A stretch of 24,507 nucleotides of DNA from Ruminococcaceae bacterium UBA6434 (GTDB taxonomy: Bacteria; Bacillota; Clostridia; Oscillospirales; Acutalibacteraceae). Under the pieces are notes generated by a model. It was given only the letters and a program-made list of their open reading frames with translations. It did no database searches and was not told where the DNA came from. The stretch's first letter is position 1; every line of letters begins with the position of its first letter. The stretch is taken from the NCBI GenBank assembly GCA_002437245.1, contig DJOQ01000004.1, positions 1 through 24,507 on the forward strand, written 5' to 3'. Shown here one piece after another: positions 1 to 7,646 of the stretch. The translations under genes and the position numbers were made by a program.

Positions 1-70
1 CTTTTAATAGTTAGTCTTTCATAAAATTAAAAGTCCGGTTTCATTTGCTTTTTTCGTAGAATTTTTAAGC

Positions 71-207
71 AAAAAGGTGCAAAGGTGGCGCGAATTTCCG
101 CCGTATTTTGGCTGAATCGTGTGCATTTTGTGCATTTTGGCGACGACTTGTATTTTTGATACACGAGGAGCGAAAAAGGTGCAAAAGGTGCGCGATTCAG
201 CCAAAAT
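71..207. repeat. Imperfect inverted and direct repeat, possible dispersed intergenic element
   Basis: Positions 105-119 and 193-207 form a perfect 15-bp inverted repeat (attttggctgaatcg and its complement). Beyond this core the arms continue to pair imperfectly inward for roughly another 20 bases, so the transcript could fold into a hairpin of about 100 nt. Separately, 71-96 and 173-197 are near-identical direct copies starting aaaaaggtgcaaa. No coding signal fits: the two short minus-strand reading frames across it have no ribosome binding site and merely translate the repeat. It lies outside the terminator of the ftsL operon. A dispersed palindromic (REP- or MITE-like) element is an inference; no second copy is in this window. 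Confidence 0.55.
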
Positions 208-216
208 AAATAACAC

Positions 217-250
217 AACGAGAGTTAAGTACTATAGCTTAACCCTCGTT
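217..250 (-). terminator. Intrinsic terminator of the mraZ-rsmH-ftsL unit
   Basis: Thirteen-base arms 217-229 and 238-250 pair with one mismatch around an 8-base loop, starting 10 nt after the ftsL stop. The minus-strand tail (gtgttattt) is moderately T-rich and the plus-strand tail (ttttattttatt) more so, so it may work in both directions. Confidence 0.75.
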
Positions 251-260
251 TTATTTTATT

Positions 261-830
261 TCATTTTGCGTGTATATATTCCAAAAGTTTGGTTATAAAC
301 GATTTTGAATCTTTTGAGTCGGAAGACGATGTTTTACCGCCCGAAACGGTTACTTTATCTTGACCGGAAAGGTCGATATATTCTATCTGGTGATTTTCCG
401 CCTTTACCATCCCGAGAACATTTTGTGCATAATCATCGACTTTTTCAAGAGTTATTGTCGAATCAAGCTGCATATTGAGTCTGACGGTCTCAGCCTGAGC
501 CGCCGTAAGATTTGACTCTGCCTTGGCGATTTGCCTGTCGAGCTCATCCACGCGCAGTTTGCTGTAAAGCAGAGCCGCAAAAAGCGAGAGCAAAACAGCG
601 GCAACCGCAAGCACCTTTGCCGCACGCAGAGCCGTGGCACGCATTTCGTTTTTTGCCTCGGCAGTCGTTTTCTTTTTACGTGTTACAAGCCGCATACCGG
701 AGTCGGCCGCACGTTCCCCGACGCCGGGCAGGGTAGCTATTTTTCTCGCGGCATTATGGTCGTACGAGGCGGTTTTCGTCTCGAACATGGAAAAATCATA
801 ATTACCGTACTTTTCGTAATTACCTGCCAT
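261..830 (-). CDS. ftsL: FtsL-like septum protein (cell division)
   Basis: This 189-residue protein has the FtsL/DivIC architecture. It has a polar cytoplasmic N-terminus with a basic stretch (RKKK, 51-54), a single membrane helix at about 71-90, an extracytoplasmic coiled-coil segment at about 91-125, and the septum-protein signature around 134-153 (YAQNVLGMVKAE). FtsL links the FtsB/DivIC partner to the septal peptidoglycan synthase FtsW-PBP2B at the division site. It is the third gene after mraZ and rsmH, the normal place for ftsL, which carries most of the assignment because the family is poorly conserved. The start has a GAGGAG ribosome binding site (tcagaggagaaaaat-ATG). The Lys/Ser-rich C-terminal tail (165-189) is longer than usual. 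No penicillin-binding protein gene follows; a terminator does. Confidence 0.8.
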   Translation of the reverse strand: MAGNYEKYGNYDFSMFETKTASYDHNAARKIATLPGVGERAADSGMRLVTRKKKTTAEAKNEMRATALRAAKVLAVAAVLLSLFAALLYSKLRVDELDRQIAKAESNLTAAQAETVRLNMQLDSTITLEKVDDYAQNVLGMVKAENHQIEYIDLSGQDKVTVSGGKTSSSDSKDSKSFITKLLEYIHAK

Positions 831-862
831 ATTTTTCTCCTCTGAAAAATCTGTCTTAAAAT

Positions 863-1786
863 CTAAACATCTTTAATCTTTTTTATTGCCCTGAGGCGTG
901 CCGAACGCGAACGCGGATTACGCGACAATTCTTCTTCGCTTGCCGTAACGCCCTTTACGGTAATTTCACCGTGCGGCGTTTTTCCGCACACACAAACCGG
1001 AAAATCCTTGGGACAGGTACAGCCTTCGCAAAATGAGGCGAAGCGTTTTTTCACCATACGGTCCTCAAGGGAATGAAATGTTATTACAGAAAGAATTCCG
1101 CCGACTTTAAGTGACGAAAACATATCGTCAAGCGCTGGGCTGAGCTTTGTAAGCTCGCCGTTTACCTCGATGCGAATCGCCTGGAAGGTTCTGCGCGCGG
1201 GATGCGAATCACGCATTGCACGCTGAGGCATCGACATTTTGATAATGTCGCAGAGCTCAAAGGTTGTGGAAATTCTTTTATTTGCACGCTCTTTAACTAT
1301 ATTTTTAGCTATGCTCTTTGCATAGCGCTCTTCGCCGTAATCACGGATTATGCGGTAAAGTTCATTTTCGGAATAGGTATTTACAACATCCGCCGCGCTT
1401 TTACCCTCTTTGCTCATGCGCATATCAAGGGGCGCGTCCATATGAAACGAAAATCCGCGCTCGGCAGTATCTATCTGATGTGAGCTGACGCCGAGATCCG
1501 CCATAATGCCGTCGGCTTTTCTGCCGTTTAATATCGCCGATATATTGTCAAACGTATCGTGAACTATCTCAACGTTTGGGAAAGAAGCGAAACGAGCCTT
1601 TAAAACCTCTATTGCCTCGGGGTCACGGTCAATGGCTATAAGTTTGCCCTTATCGGAAAGCCTTTCAGCCACGGCGTGGGAATGCCCCCCACCGCCCGCC
1701 GTACAATCTACATACAGACCATCGGGCTTTATTCTGAGAGAATCGACAGTTTCGTTAAACAATACGGGAATGTGTTCAAAATCCAT
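863..1786 (-). CDS. rsmH: 16S rRNA (cytosine(1402)-N(4))-methyltransferase RsmH (MraW)
   Basis: RsmH uses S-adenosylmethionine to methylate N4 of C1402 in 16S rRNA at the ribosomal P site. The 307-residue length is normal. Visible motifs are the opening EHIPVLFNE, the SAM-binding loop DCTAGGGGHS (28-37), the acidic motif IDRDPEAI, the ADLGVSSHQID motif, FQAIRIEVNGEL and the late VITFHSLEDRMVK motif. A cysteine-rich insert near the C-terminus (CEGCTC, CVCGK) is common in Firmicute RsmH and could bind metal. The gene lies 12 nt downstream of mraZ and 32 nt upstream of ftsL, so all three are probably one transcript from the mraZ promoter. The ribosome binding site before the ATG is weak (ATAGGT). 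Confidence 0.97.
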   Translation of the reverse strand: MDFEHIPVLFNETVDSLRIKPDGLYVDCTAGGGGHSHAVAERLSDKGKLIAIDRDPEAIEVLKARFASFPNVEIVHDTFDNISAILNGRKADGIMADLGVSSHQIDTAERGFSFHMDAPLDMRMSKEGKSAADVVNTYSENELYRIIRDYGEERYAKSIAKNIVKERANKRISTTFELCDIIKMSMPQRAMRDSHPARRTFQAIRIEVNGELTKLSPALDDMFSSLKVGGILSVITFHSLEDRMVKKRFASFCEGCTCPKDFPVCVCGKTPHGEITVKGVTASEEELSRNPRSRSARLRAIKKIKDV

Positions 1787-1798
1787 TTTAAATACCTA

Positions 1799-2278
1799 TC
1801 AGAACTGAATCTGCGAATAGTCGAATGTCTGACGAATGTTTCTCGCACGTTCCATAGTCTTATAGTATTTATCGGCATCCCATATCTCAAGGCGTTTGCC
1901 TACGCCGGCAACGACGACATTCTTTTTAAGCCCTGCGAACTCGCAGAATTCGGTGGGAATGGTGATTCTGCCCTGCTTGTCCGGTTCAACCTCAACCATA
2001 CCGCCGAAGAAAAGACGCTGCATATCAAAGTTCTGAGTATTGATAACAGACTCGGCTATCTTGCTCCACTCTTCGTCGGAATAGATGTAAAGGCAATCAC
2101 TGCCGTCTATCGGGCAAAACACTCTGAAAGTAGAACCGAGCTTATTACGCATCTTAGCAGGAATGAAAAGGCGGTTTTTGGCGTCTATGGTATGTTCTTT
2201 ATAACTTCCGAAGCTCTCGGTACGCTTTTGCGGCGCCGAAGTTTCGTTTATTTTATCTTTAACATTTTCGTCAGCCAC
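1799..2278 (-). CDS. mraZ: Transcriptional regulator MraZ
   Basis: MraZ is a ring-forming DNA-binding protein that regulates its own division/cell-wall cluster. Two SpoVT-AbrB-type half-domains are visible, each with its signature loop: IDAKNRLFIP and DKQGRITIP (residues about 31-40 and 100-108 counted from the chosen start). The frame is open upstream to an ATG at 2326, but the only good ribosome binding site (AGGAGG at 2289-2294) lies 10 nt before a GTG at 2278 and only 1 nt before the ATG at 2287. I therefore start at the GTG, giving 159 residues. Even so the protein carries about 24 residues ahead of the first AbrB half-domain, more than the usual MraZ. It is the first gene of mraZ-rsmH-ftsL. 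Confidence 0.93.
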   Translation of the reverse strand: MADENVKDKINETSAPQKRTESFGSYKEHTIDAKNRLFIPAKMRNKLGSTFRVFCPIDGSDCLYIYSDEEWSKIAESVINTQNFDMQRLFFGGMVEVEPDKQGRITIPTEFCEFAGLKKNVVVAGVGKRLEIWDADKYYKTMERARNIRQTFDYSQIQF

Positions 2279-2308
2279 TTTAATCATTCCTCCTTTCTGC
2301 TCCAAAGT

Positions 2309-2334
2309 GTGGGTTTTTACTCCCATAACGTGGG
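2309..2334 (-). promoter_or_regulatory. Candidate MraZ-binding repeats in the mraZ leader
   Basis: Two GTGGG boxes (2309-2313 and 2330-2334) lie on the plus strand 21 bp apart, two helical turns, between the mraZ promoter and its ribosome binding site. A TGGGA on the opposite strand (2320-2324) lies between them. MraZ proteins are known to bind short tandem TGGG/GTGGG-type repeats at the head of their cluster. The classic 10-bp spacing is not kept exactly here, so this is a candidate only. Confidence 0.45.
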
Positions 2335-2365
2335 TTTTTTAAACATTTCTCACCTATTGACTGTA

Positions 2366-2394
2366 ATTATAAAGCATATGTACCCATTTTGCAA
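2366..2394 (-). promoter_or_regulatory. Sigma-A promoter of mraZ-rsmH-ftsL
   Basis: Read on the minus strand: -35 TTGCAA (2389-2394), 17-bp spacer, perfect -10 TATAAT (2366-2371). The predicted transcript start is near 2359, which puts the GTGGG repeats in the leader. Confidence 0.8.
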
Positions 2395-2454
2395 TAACTA
2401 AAGCAAAAAAAAATTTGTTAAATTTAAATGAATTTTCGACACGATTTTTAGGCA

Positions 2455-2491
2455 TAAAAGAACGGTATTCAGCATAATAGCCGAATACCGT
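2455..2491 (-). terminator. Intrinsic terminator of hisH-hisF
   Basis: Perfect 9-bp arms (2462-2470 and 2483-2491), extendable by three pairs with one G-U, are followed on the minus strand by tctttta. It begins about 40 nt after the hisF stop. Confidence 0.75.
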
Positions 2492-2530
2492 ATCGTAAAT
2501 TATCGTATTTTGACCTTAAAAAGGTTGTTT

Positions 2531-3292
2531 TTAAACGGGTCTTACCGGAATATTTTTCTCCTTGAGATATTTTTTCAGCGTTTCTATGGGGATTTCATTA
2601 AAGTGGAAAAGCGACGCCGCCAAAACCGCGTCCGCCTTGCCCACCGTAAAAGCGTCGTAAAAATGTTGCAGCTCGCCCGCTCCGCCGGAAGCTATAACCG
2701 GAACACCCACGTTTTCGGAAACCGCCCTTGTAAGCTCAAGGTCATAGCCTTTTTTTTGGCCGTCGCAGTCCATACTTGTCAAAAGTATTTCGCCCGCTCC
2801 GCGTTTTTCCGCCTCCGTCGCCCAAAGGACCGCGTCGATTCCCGTGGGGATTCGTCCGCCGTTTAAATAAACTTCCCATTTTTTATCGCCGACACGTTTT
2901 GCATCAATGGCGCATACAACGCATTGACTTCCGAATTTGTATGCCGCGTCATTTATAAGGTCGGGATTTCTGACAGCCGCGGAATTTACGGAGATTTTGT
3001 CCGCTCCGGCTCTGAGTAATTCCTTAAAGTCGTCGGTAGAGCGGATTCCGCCGCCCACCGTGAACGGAATAAATATAGAATCGGCAACACGCGAGACTAT
3101 ATCGAGCATAGTGCCCCTGCCGTCGTTGGTTGCGGTAATATCGAGCAGCACAAGCTCATCGGCGCCCTTTTTGTCATATTCTACGGCACATTGCACGGGG
3201 TCGCCGGCGTCGCGCAAATTTACAAAGCTGACACCCTTGACCACCCTGCCGTTTTTAACGTCAAGACACGGAATAATTCTTTTAGCGTACAA
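2531..3292 (-). CDS. hisF: Imidazole glycerol phosphate synthase cyclase subunit HisF
   Basis: HisF is a (beta/alpha)8 barrel. It condenses PRFAR with the ammonia made by HisH to give imidazole glycerol phosphate and AICAR, linking histidine and purine synthesis. With the start chosen here it has 253 residues, the family norm. The catalytic aspartates sit exactly at D11 (RIIPCLDVKNGRVVKG) and D130 (CAIDAKRV). Phosphate-binding loops TVGGGIRS and IASGGAG are present. The start is a TTG at 3292: a GGAGGT site lies 7 nt upstream and the protein then begins MYAKRIIPCL as in homologues. Longer starts would run further into hisH. The start overlaps the end of hisH by 11 nt, so the two subunits are translationally coupled. 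Confidence 0.96.
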   Translation of the reverse strand: MYAKRIIPCLDVKNGRVVKGVSFVNLRDAGDPVQCAVEYDKKGADELVLLDITATNDGRGTMLDIVSRVADSIFIPFTVGGGIRSTDDFKELLRAGADKISVNSAAVRNPDLINDAAYKFGSQCVVCAIDAKRVGDKKWEVYLNGGRIPTGIDAVLWATEAEKRGAGEILLTSMDCDGQKKGYDLELTRAVSENVGVPVIASGGAGELQHFYDAFTVGKADAVLAASLFHFNEIPIETLKKYLKEKNIPVRPV

Positions 3293-3914
3293 GTGCGTCA
3301 CCTCCGAGTTTTGCGAAATTCTCAAGAATTTTAAGTCCTACTCTGCCGCTCTTTTCGGGGTGGAACTGCGTAGCATAGAGGTTTATTTCAGGGACCGCTA
3401 CGGAAGAATCGAAGCAGAGCCCGTATTCGGTTTGCGAGGCAACATCGGAGCGATTTTCGGCGTCGAGATAATACGAATGAACAAAGTAGACAAACGAGCC
3501 GTCGCTGACACCTTCAAAAATCGGACAATCCTTTTTAATATCCACGGAGTTCCAGCCTATGTGCGGAATTTTAAGCCCCATATCCGACGAAAAGCGCTTT
3601 ACCGTTCCTTTTAATACGCCGAGCCCCGAAACACCGGGACTCTCCTCCGAAGAATCAAAAAGGAGCTGCAACCCGAGGCAAATCCCCAAAAAGGGCTTGC
3701 TCCCGAGCGCAGCTTTTTTTACGGCTTCGCAAAGGCCGCTTTTTTTCATACAATCCACAGCGTCGCCGAACGAGCCGACGCCCGGCAAAATGCAGGCGTC
3801 CGCCGCTTCTATTGTTGCCGCGTCAGTTGCAACGGCATTTTCGGCTCCGAGAAAATCGAGGGCTTTTTTTACGCTCTGCAAATTCCCGGCTCCGTAGTCT
3901 ATTACTGCTATCAT
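3282..3914 (-). CDS. hisH: Imidazole glycerol phosphate synthase glutaminase subunit HisH
   Basis: HisH is a class I glutamine amidotransferase that hydrolyses glutamine and channels ammonia to HisF. The 210-residue protein has the full triad: C79 in GICLGLQ, H185 and E187 in QFHPEKSG. It also has the opening motif VIDYGAGNLQSV and the oxyanion-strand PGVGSFGD. The start at 3914 is preceded by GGGGAG at 9 nt. An in-frame ATG further upstream at 3956 would add a hydrophobic stretch absent from the family. It is the first gene of hisH-hisF; none of the other his genes is adjacent. Pairs of this kind also occur in surface-sugar loci (PseA/WbuY type), but nothing nearby suggests that role. Confidence 0.95.
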   Translation of the reverse strand: MIAVIDYGAGNLQSVKKALDFLGAENAVATDAATIEAADACILPGVGSFGDAVDCMKKSGLCEAVKKAALGSKPFLGICLGLQLLFDSSEESPGVSGLGVLKGTVKRFSSDMGLKIPHIGWNSVDIKKDCPIFEGVSDGSFVYFVHSYYLDAENRSDVASQTEYGLCFDSSVAVPEINLYATQFHPEKSGRVGLKILENFAKLGGDALVR

Positions 3915-3946
3915 ACAATACTTCTCCCCGAAGAAAAATATGAAAT

Positions 3947-3975
3947 ATTGTATCATTATTCCGTTCGGTTTGCAA
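3947..3975 (-). promoter_or_regulatory. Sigma-A promoter of hisH-hisF
   Basis: Read on the minus strand: -35 TTGCAA (3970-3975), 17-bp spacer, -10 TACAAT (3947-3952) preceded by an extended TG. The predicted start near 3940 gives a leader of about 26 nt, too short for a riboswitch or T-box. Confidence 0.75.
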
Positions 3976-4025
3976 CTGTGCGAAACGCAGTATTACGGAG
4001 TTTTACAGAAGTTTATAACTTTTTT

Positions 4026-7000
4026 TCATTCTTTTTCGGAAACAAAGTCCTCCGGCTTGTGCTTTTTTCTTCTGCCGTAAGACAATACGCAGAAAACGGC
4101 GCCGCCGACAAGCAAAGTAATTATCCAAGCGGTAAGATTGCCGTGATTTTCCGTGCGCGGCACTTCGGGAGCGTCCGACATGAACTTTATAACGGTATCT
4201 GCTTTTAAAATTTCTTCGGCAGCCGCCGCGTCGCTGTAATATTTGTCACAGCCGTCGCAATACCAATACTCGATGTTACCGTCGGAAGTTTCTGTCGCCT
4301 TTTTTGCCGGAACATGCTTTAGATTCGCGTGACTTTTGGGGTCAAGCTCGCCGTAGGTTTTTCCGCAGACTTCGCATACCGCTTTTTCGGTGCAGGTTGC
4401 TTTGCCGCCGGAGCAGTATTTGGTTTCGGAGGCATTGCAGCCGTCCACCGTGCATTTATGGGTGTGCGTACCGTTGCCGTTCGATGCCCATTCACCGAAG
4501 GTGTGTCCGTCATTGACCGTTACGGTCATTTCGACAGTATTGCCTGCCTTATCGGCGACGATGATTTCCTGCTCGCCGTCCGCCGGAGATAGGACAAAGC
4601 TATTATTTTCGTCAAGCGTTACTGCCGTTCCGTTTACGGTAACGGTATCAATATACTCCTCGTCAACGGTAACGGTTTGTTCCGCGCAATAGGTCTTGCC
4701 GTTCTCTATTCCAGCTATTACGGGTGAAACATTATCAATAGTTATGCGGTCTGAGCGCAGGTAGGTTATATTAAGGCTCTCATCTGTAAGCATTACATAA
4801 ACAATATATTTTCCGTTGGGCTCTATATTAAAGCTGCCGTCATAATCTGCATATAAAGCCGATTTAAGGTCCTCAACAGTGAGGTCCTGTTCTGTTACCA
4901 AATAGCCCACAAACACCATGCCGCTGTTGTCGGCGGCGGTTATTTCAACCGTTTGGGTGTCCTTAAAAAACAGCCCGAGGGTGAGCTTGTTTAAGAAGGT
5001 ACGCCATTTATTTTCGCCGATTTTAATTTCGCCTGTCGGCTTTTCGGTATCCTTCCACCGCGCAGTTAATGTAATACCTGTAACACCGTCGTTTTCCGCA
5101 AGGTCGGCGTAGGTTGTTTCCGCATTTACGGTTATATCGCCGCAGCGCCAGCCCATAAAAGCATAACCGCTTTTTACCGGGTCGGCAATGCCGTCAAGCA
5201 CCTTATCGGTCCATTTCATATTCGTTTTGTCGGCAATATTTGTGCCGCCGTCAGTGCTGAACTTTACCGTATAATCGGTTCTTTGGCTCCACACCGCCGT
5301 AAGCTCGGCATCATAATCAACAAAAGGAGTCGCAGCTAAATCAAACGGTGCACCGTTCCTCAGCCAACCGCCGAAGGCATAACCTGCTTTGGTGGGATTT
5401 TCAGCAAGAGGGGCGGCTTTCTTGCCGCGCAGAACCTTCTGATCCGGTACCCTGCTGCCGCCGTCGGTTTTGAATACCACCGTGCAGTACGCACCGCCAC
5501 AAATTTTCGCATCACCGTATATTTCCGTTCCGTAGTATATGCCGCCGCCGGCAGAGCCGCTGGTAAAATAAACCTCTGAAGACTCATGGAATATCGGCCA
5601 AGTCTTGCTGTCAAAATCATCAATTACTCCGCCCTCAAGCTTAACCTTGCCGTAAAAATCTCCGCCGCAAATTATCCCGGCGAGATTTCCGGGGTTTGTT
5701 GTCAAAGCCGTAACCTCGCTCGATTTTGTGTATATGCCGCCGAGGATAACCCCCGTCATACCTCCGCCGTTCAATGGGTTTATGTATCCGGTAACAGTCA
5801 CCTTTCCGCTGTACGTACCGCCATAAATCGAGCTGCCGATATTGTTTACGGTGCTGGTTTCGGTAAATATGCCGTTGTTAACAATCACTGCGCTGTCTCC
5901 ATTGCGCGTCGGGTATCGGTAAAGATCCACAACACCGTTGAAGGTGCCGTTGTTGATCGTACCACCGTTGCTTGTCACCTTGCCGTTAAAGGTACCGCCG
6001 TTTACGGTTCCCATTTCGTTTATGACTTCACCGTTAAAAATGCCGGCGGATATAGTGCCTTTATTTGTAACGGTACCGTTAAATGCAGCATTGCCCGCCG
6101 CGATAAACTCGCCGCTTTCTGCAATGGTAAGCCCGCTTGCCGTAGGTACACTGCCGCCGTACATTGTAAGCTTGCCGGAGTATATCGTAATATCATTTAC
6201 GGTTCCTTTTGTGCCGCAATCGGTAACAGTCAGCGTGCCGCCGTTCAACACAAGGGAAGGATTATTTGATTCATCCTCCGTGTCCGCGATTTTGATGCCG
6301 TATCCGTTAAGGCAGATATATATGCCTTCCGATGACGTGGTCTGATCGATGTTCATGACCACATCGTCGGTCAGGAAGTAATATCCCGATTTTGTGGGGA
6401 GTCTGTCGGTTTTCGTCCACGGCGTCCAGGTCACATCGGTATGCGTGTCGTGCCCGTCGAAATCGCTACCCGTGCCGCAAACACAGTGGGTGTGGGCATA
6501 AATGCTCTCTTCCCTTTTCAGTATCGGCAGAACCATACCGGCGCTTTTCACATATCCGCACTCGCCGCCCCAGGGGTGCGTGCCGTCCTCGCGCCCGTTT
6601 ATCATGAGGTTGAGTATCGTTCCGTCGCCAAACGCTTCTTTGGGCATTGGTTTTACGGTGTTTTTGTCGACCATCTCCGCCTCATCTCTGCCGGCAGCTT
6701 TATCTGCCGTGCCTTCAAGATAATAATTGTTTGTGAGGTCATACAATATGGCGTTCAAGCCGACGATACCGCCCAGATATACGGTTGTACTGCCGGTGCT
6801 GTCAAGCTTTCCGGTGCTGTAGCAGTTGGAAACTACACCCTGTGCAATTGCGCCCGCAATGCCGCCGAGATACAGTGTGCCTGCCTCACCGCTGACATCG
6901 CCTGTATTATAGCAATCATGGATTAAAGGAAAACCTACATTATTTTGTTGGCCGACAAGACCGCCGACATTGGCGATCCGGGCAACATTTTTAACGGTGA

Positions 7001-7646
7001 TCTTCCCCGTGTTGCCGCACCCGATCAATTTCGCGCCGGTTACCCCTGCAATCCCGCCGACATTGGCATGGGTATCACTGTTCAAATTCGCAACTGTAAC
7101 GGAAGCGTTGTTTGTGCAGTTTTCGATCACACCGCCGTGGGAAAATCCCAAAATGCCGCCTGCCCAGTCCTTTCCGATGACACAGCCGTCCACCGTCAGA
7201 TTTTTGATCTTCGGACCTCCCGTATATCCGAACAACCCTGCGGGTTCATCACCCCCGGTATTGACATACAAACCCTTGACGGTTTTGCCGTTTCCGTCGA
7301 ATGTGCCTCTGTATTGGTTATTATCCGTGCTGATCGGAGTCCATTTTTCCGGTTCTGCGGCACTTCCGTCTGCGGCAGTATAGTTTCCGTCCGCATCGAA
7401 TGTGCCGTCGTTTAAAACGATATCCTCCATCAGTGTGGCAAATGCATTTCGCTCTCCACCGTTTGCCTTATCGCGGAAGGCTTTCAGCCCTTCCGCAGTG
7501 TAAATGAGATAAGGGTCCTCTGCCGTGCCACTGCCGGTGATATCAGCATTTACCGACAATACTTTGCCCTCGGCAAATACGCTTGTCGGCACAATGCATA
7601 GCACCATACAAAGGGCGAGCAGAATGCCGAGTATTCGTTTCTTCAT
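4026..7646 (-). CDS. Large secreted, membrane-anchored surface protein with GLUG-like, beta-solenoid and InlB-type repeats
   Basis: The protein has 1206 residues. It opens with a clear signal peptide (MKKRILGILLALCMVLC, cleavage likely after A25). Residues 40-310 hold repeated G-G-I/L-x-G segments (AGGILGFS, VGGIAGV, VGGLVGQ, LGGIAGA, LGGIVGL), typical of GLUG/peptidase-M26-type adhesin repeats. A CxC/His stretch lies at 386-402. Residues 460-720 form a Gly/Asn/Thr-rich beta-solenoid-like region (GTFNGKV type). Two InlB-type B repeats (722-786, 792-864) show the TDGG and GYAFGGW signatures. An Ig-like stretch (890-1045) and a Cys/His-rich tail (1048-1135: HTHKC, CEVCGK, CDGCDK) follow. It ends with PRTEN, a membrane helix (about 1172-1190) and RRKKHK. 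It is presumably displayed on the cell surface as an adhesin or glycan binder; the ligand is unknown. Its ATG overlaps the tetR stop as ATGA, so the two are coupled. I see no clear terminator after it. Confidence 0.85.
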   Translation of the reverse strand: MKKRILGILLALCMVLCIVPTSVFAEGKVLSVNADITGSGTAEDPYLIYTAEGLKAFRDKANGGERNAFATLMEDIVLNDGTFDADGNYTAADGSAAEPEKWTPISTDNNQYRGTFDGNGKTVKGLYVNTGGDEPAGLFGYTGGPKIKNLTVDGCVIGKDWAGGILGFSHGGVIENCTNNASVTVANLNSDTHANVGGIAGVTGAKLIGCGNTGKITVKNVARIANVGGLVGQQNNVGFPLIHDCYNTGDVSGEAGTLYLGGIAGAIAQGVVSNCYSTGKLDSTGSTTVYLGGIVGLNAILYDLTNNYYLEGTADKAAGRDEAEMVDKNTVKPMPKEAFGDGTILNLMINGREDGTHPWGGECGYVKSAGMVLPILKREESIYAHTHCVCGTGSDFDGHDTHTDVTWTPWTKTDRLPTKSGYYFLTDDVVMNIDQTTSSEGIYICLNGYGIKIADTEDESNNPSLVLNGGTLTVTDCGTKGTVNDITIYSGKLTMYGGSVPTASGLTIAESGEFIAAGNAAFNGTVTNKGTISAGIFNGEVINEMGTVNGGTFNGKVTSNGGTINNGTFNGVVDLYRYPTRNGDSAVIVNNGIFTETSTVNNIGSSIYGGTYSGKVTVTGYINPLNGGGMTGVILGGIYTKSSEVTALTTNPGNLAGIICGGDFYGKVKLEGGVIDDFDSKTWPIFHESSEVYFTSGSAGGGIYYGTEIYGDAKICGGAYCTVVFKTDGGSRVPDQKVLRGKKAAPLAENPTKAGYAFGGWLRNGAPFDLAATPFVDYDAELTAVWSQRTDYTVKFSTDGGTNIADKTNMKWTDKVLDGIADPVKSGYAFMGWRCGDITVNAETTYADLAENDGVTGITLTARWKDTEKPTGEIKIGENKWRTFLNKLTLGLFFKDTQTVEITAADNSGMVFVGYLVTEQDLTVEDLKSALYADYDGSFNIEPNGKYIVYVMLTDESLNITYLRSDRITIDNVSPVIAGIENGKTYCAEQTVTVDEEYIDTVTVNGTAVTLDENNSFVLSPADGEQEIIVADKAGNTVEMTVTVNDGHTFGEWASNGNGTHTHKCTVDGCNASETKYCSGGKATCTEKAVCEVCGKTYGELDPKSHANLKHVPAKKATETSDGNIEYWYCDGCDKYYSDAAAAEEILKADTVIKFMSDAPEVPRTENHGNLTAWIITLLVGGAVFCVLSYGRRKKHKPEDFVSEKE

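Noticed and set aside
19..218. Two short minus-strand frames of 63-65 codons
   Set aside because: Both translate the 71-207 repeat in different frames, lack ribosome binding sites and resemble no protein; the DNA repeat explains them better.
1676..2401. Open frame of 241 codons on the plus strand
   Set aside because: It is antisense to mraZ and the start of rsmH, both certain, and has no family resemblance or ribosome binding site.
2937..3614. Open frame of 225 codons on the plus strand
   Set aside because: It is antisense to hisF and hisH, whose catalytic residues are all intact.
3976..4025. Possible terminator after the surface-protein gene
   Set aside because: Only weak 4-5 bp stems without a following T-run on the minus strand.
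5586..6269. Open frame of 227 codons on the plus strand
   Set aside because: It lies entirely opposite the surface-protein gene, has no ribosome binding site, and its composition mirrors the Gly/Thr-rich repeats of the real gene.
5800..7150. Repetitive sequence that might be a CRISPR or tandem DNA repeat
   Set aside because: The repetition is at protein level (Gly-rich strand repeats) with degenerate DNA copies and no constant spacer length; the reading frame is continuous.
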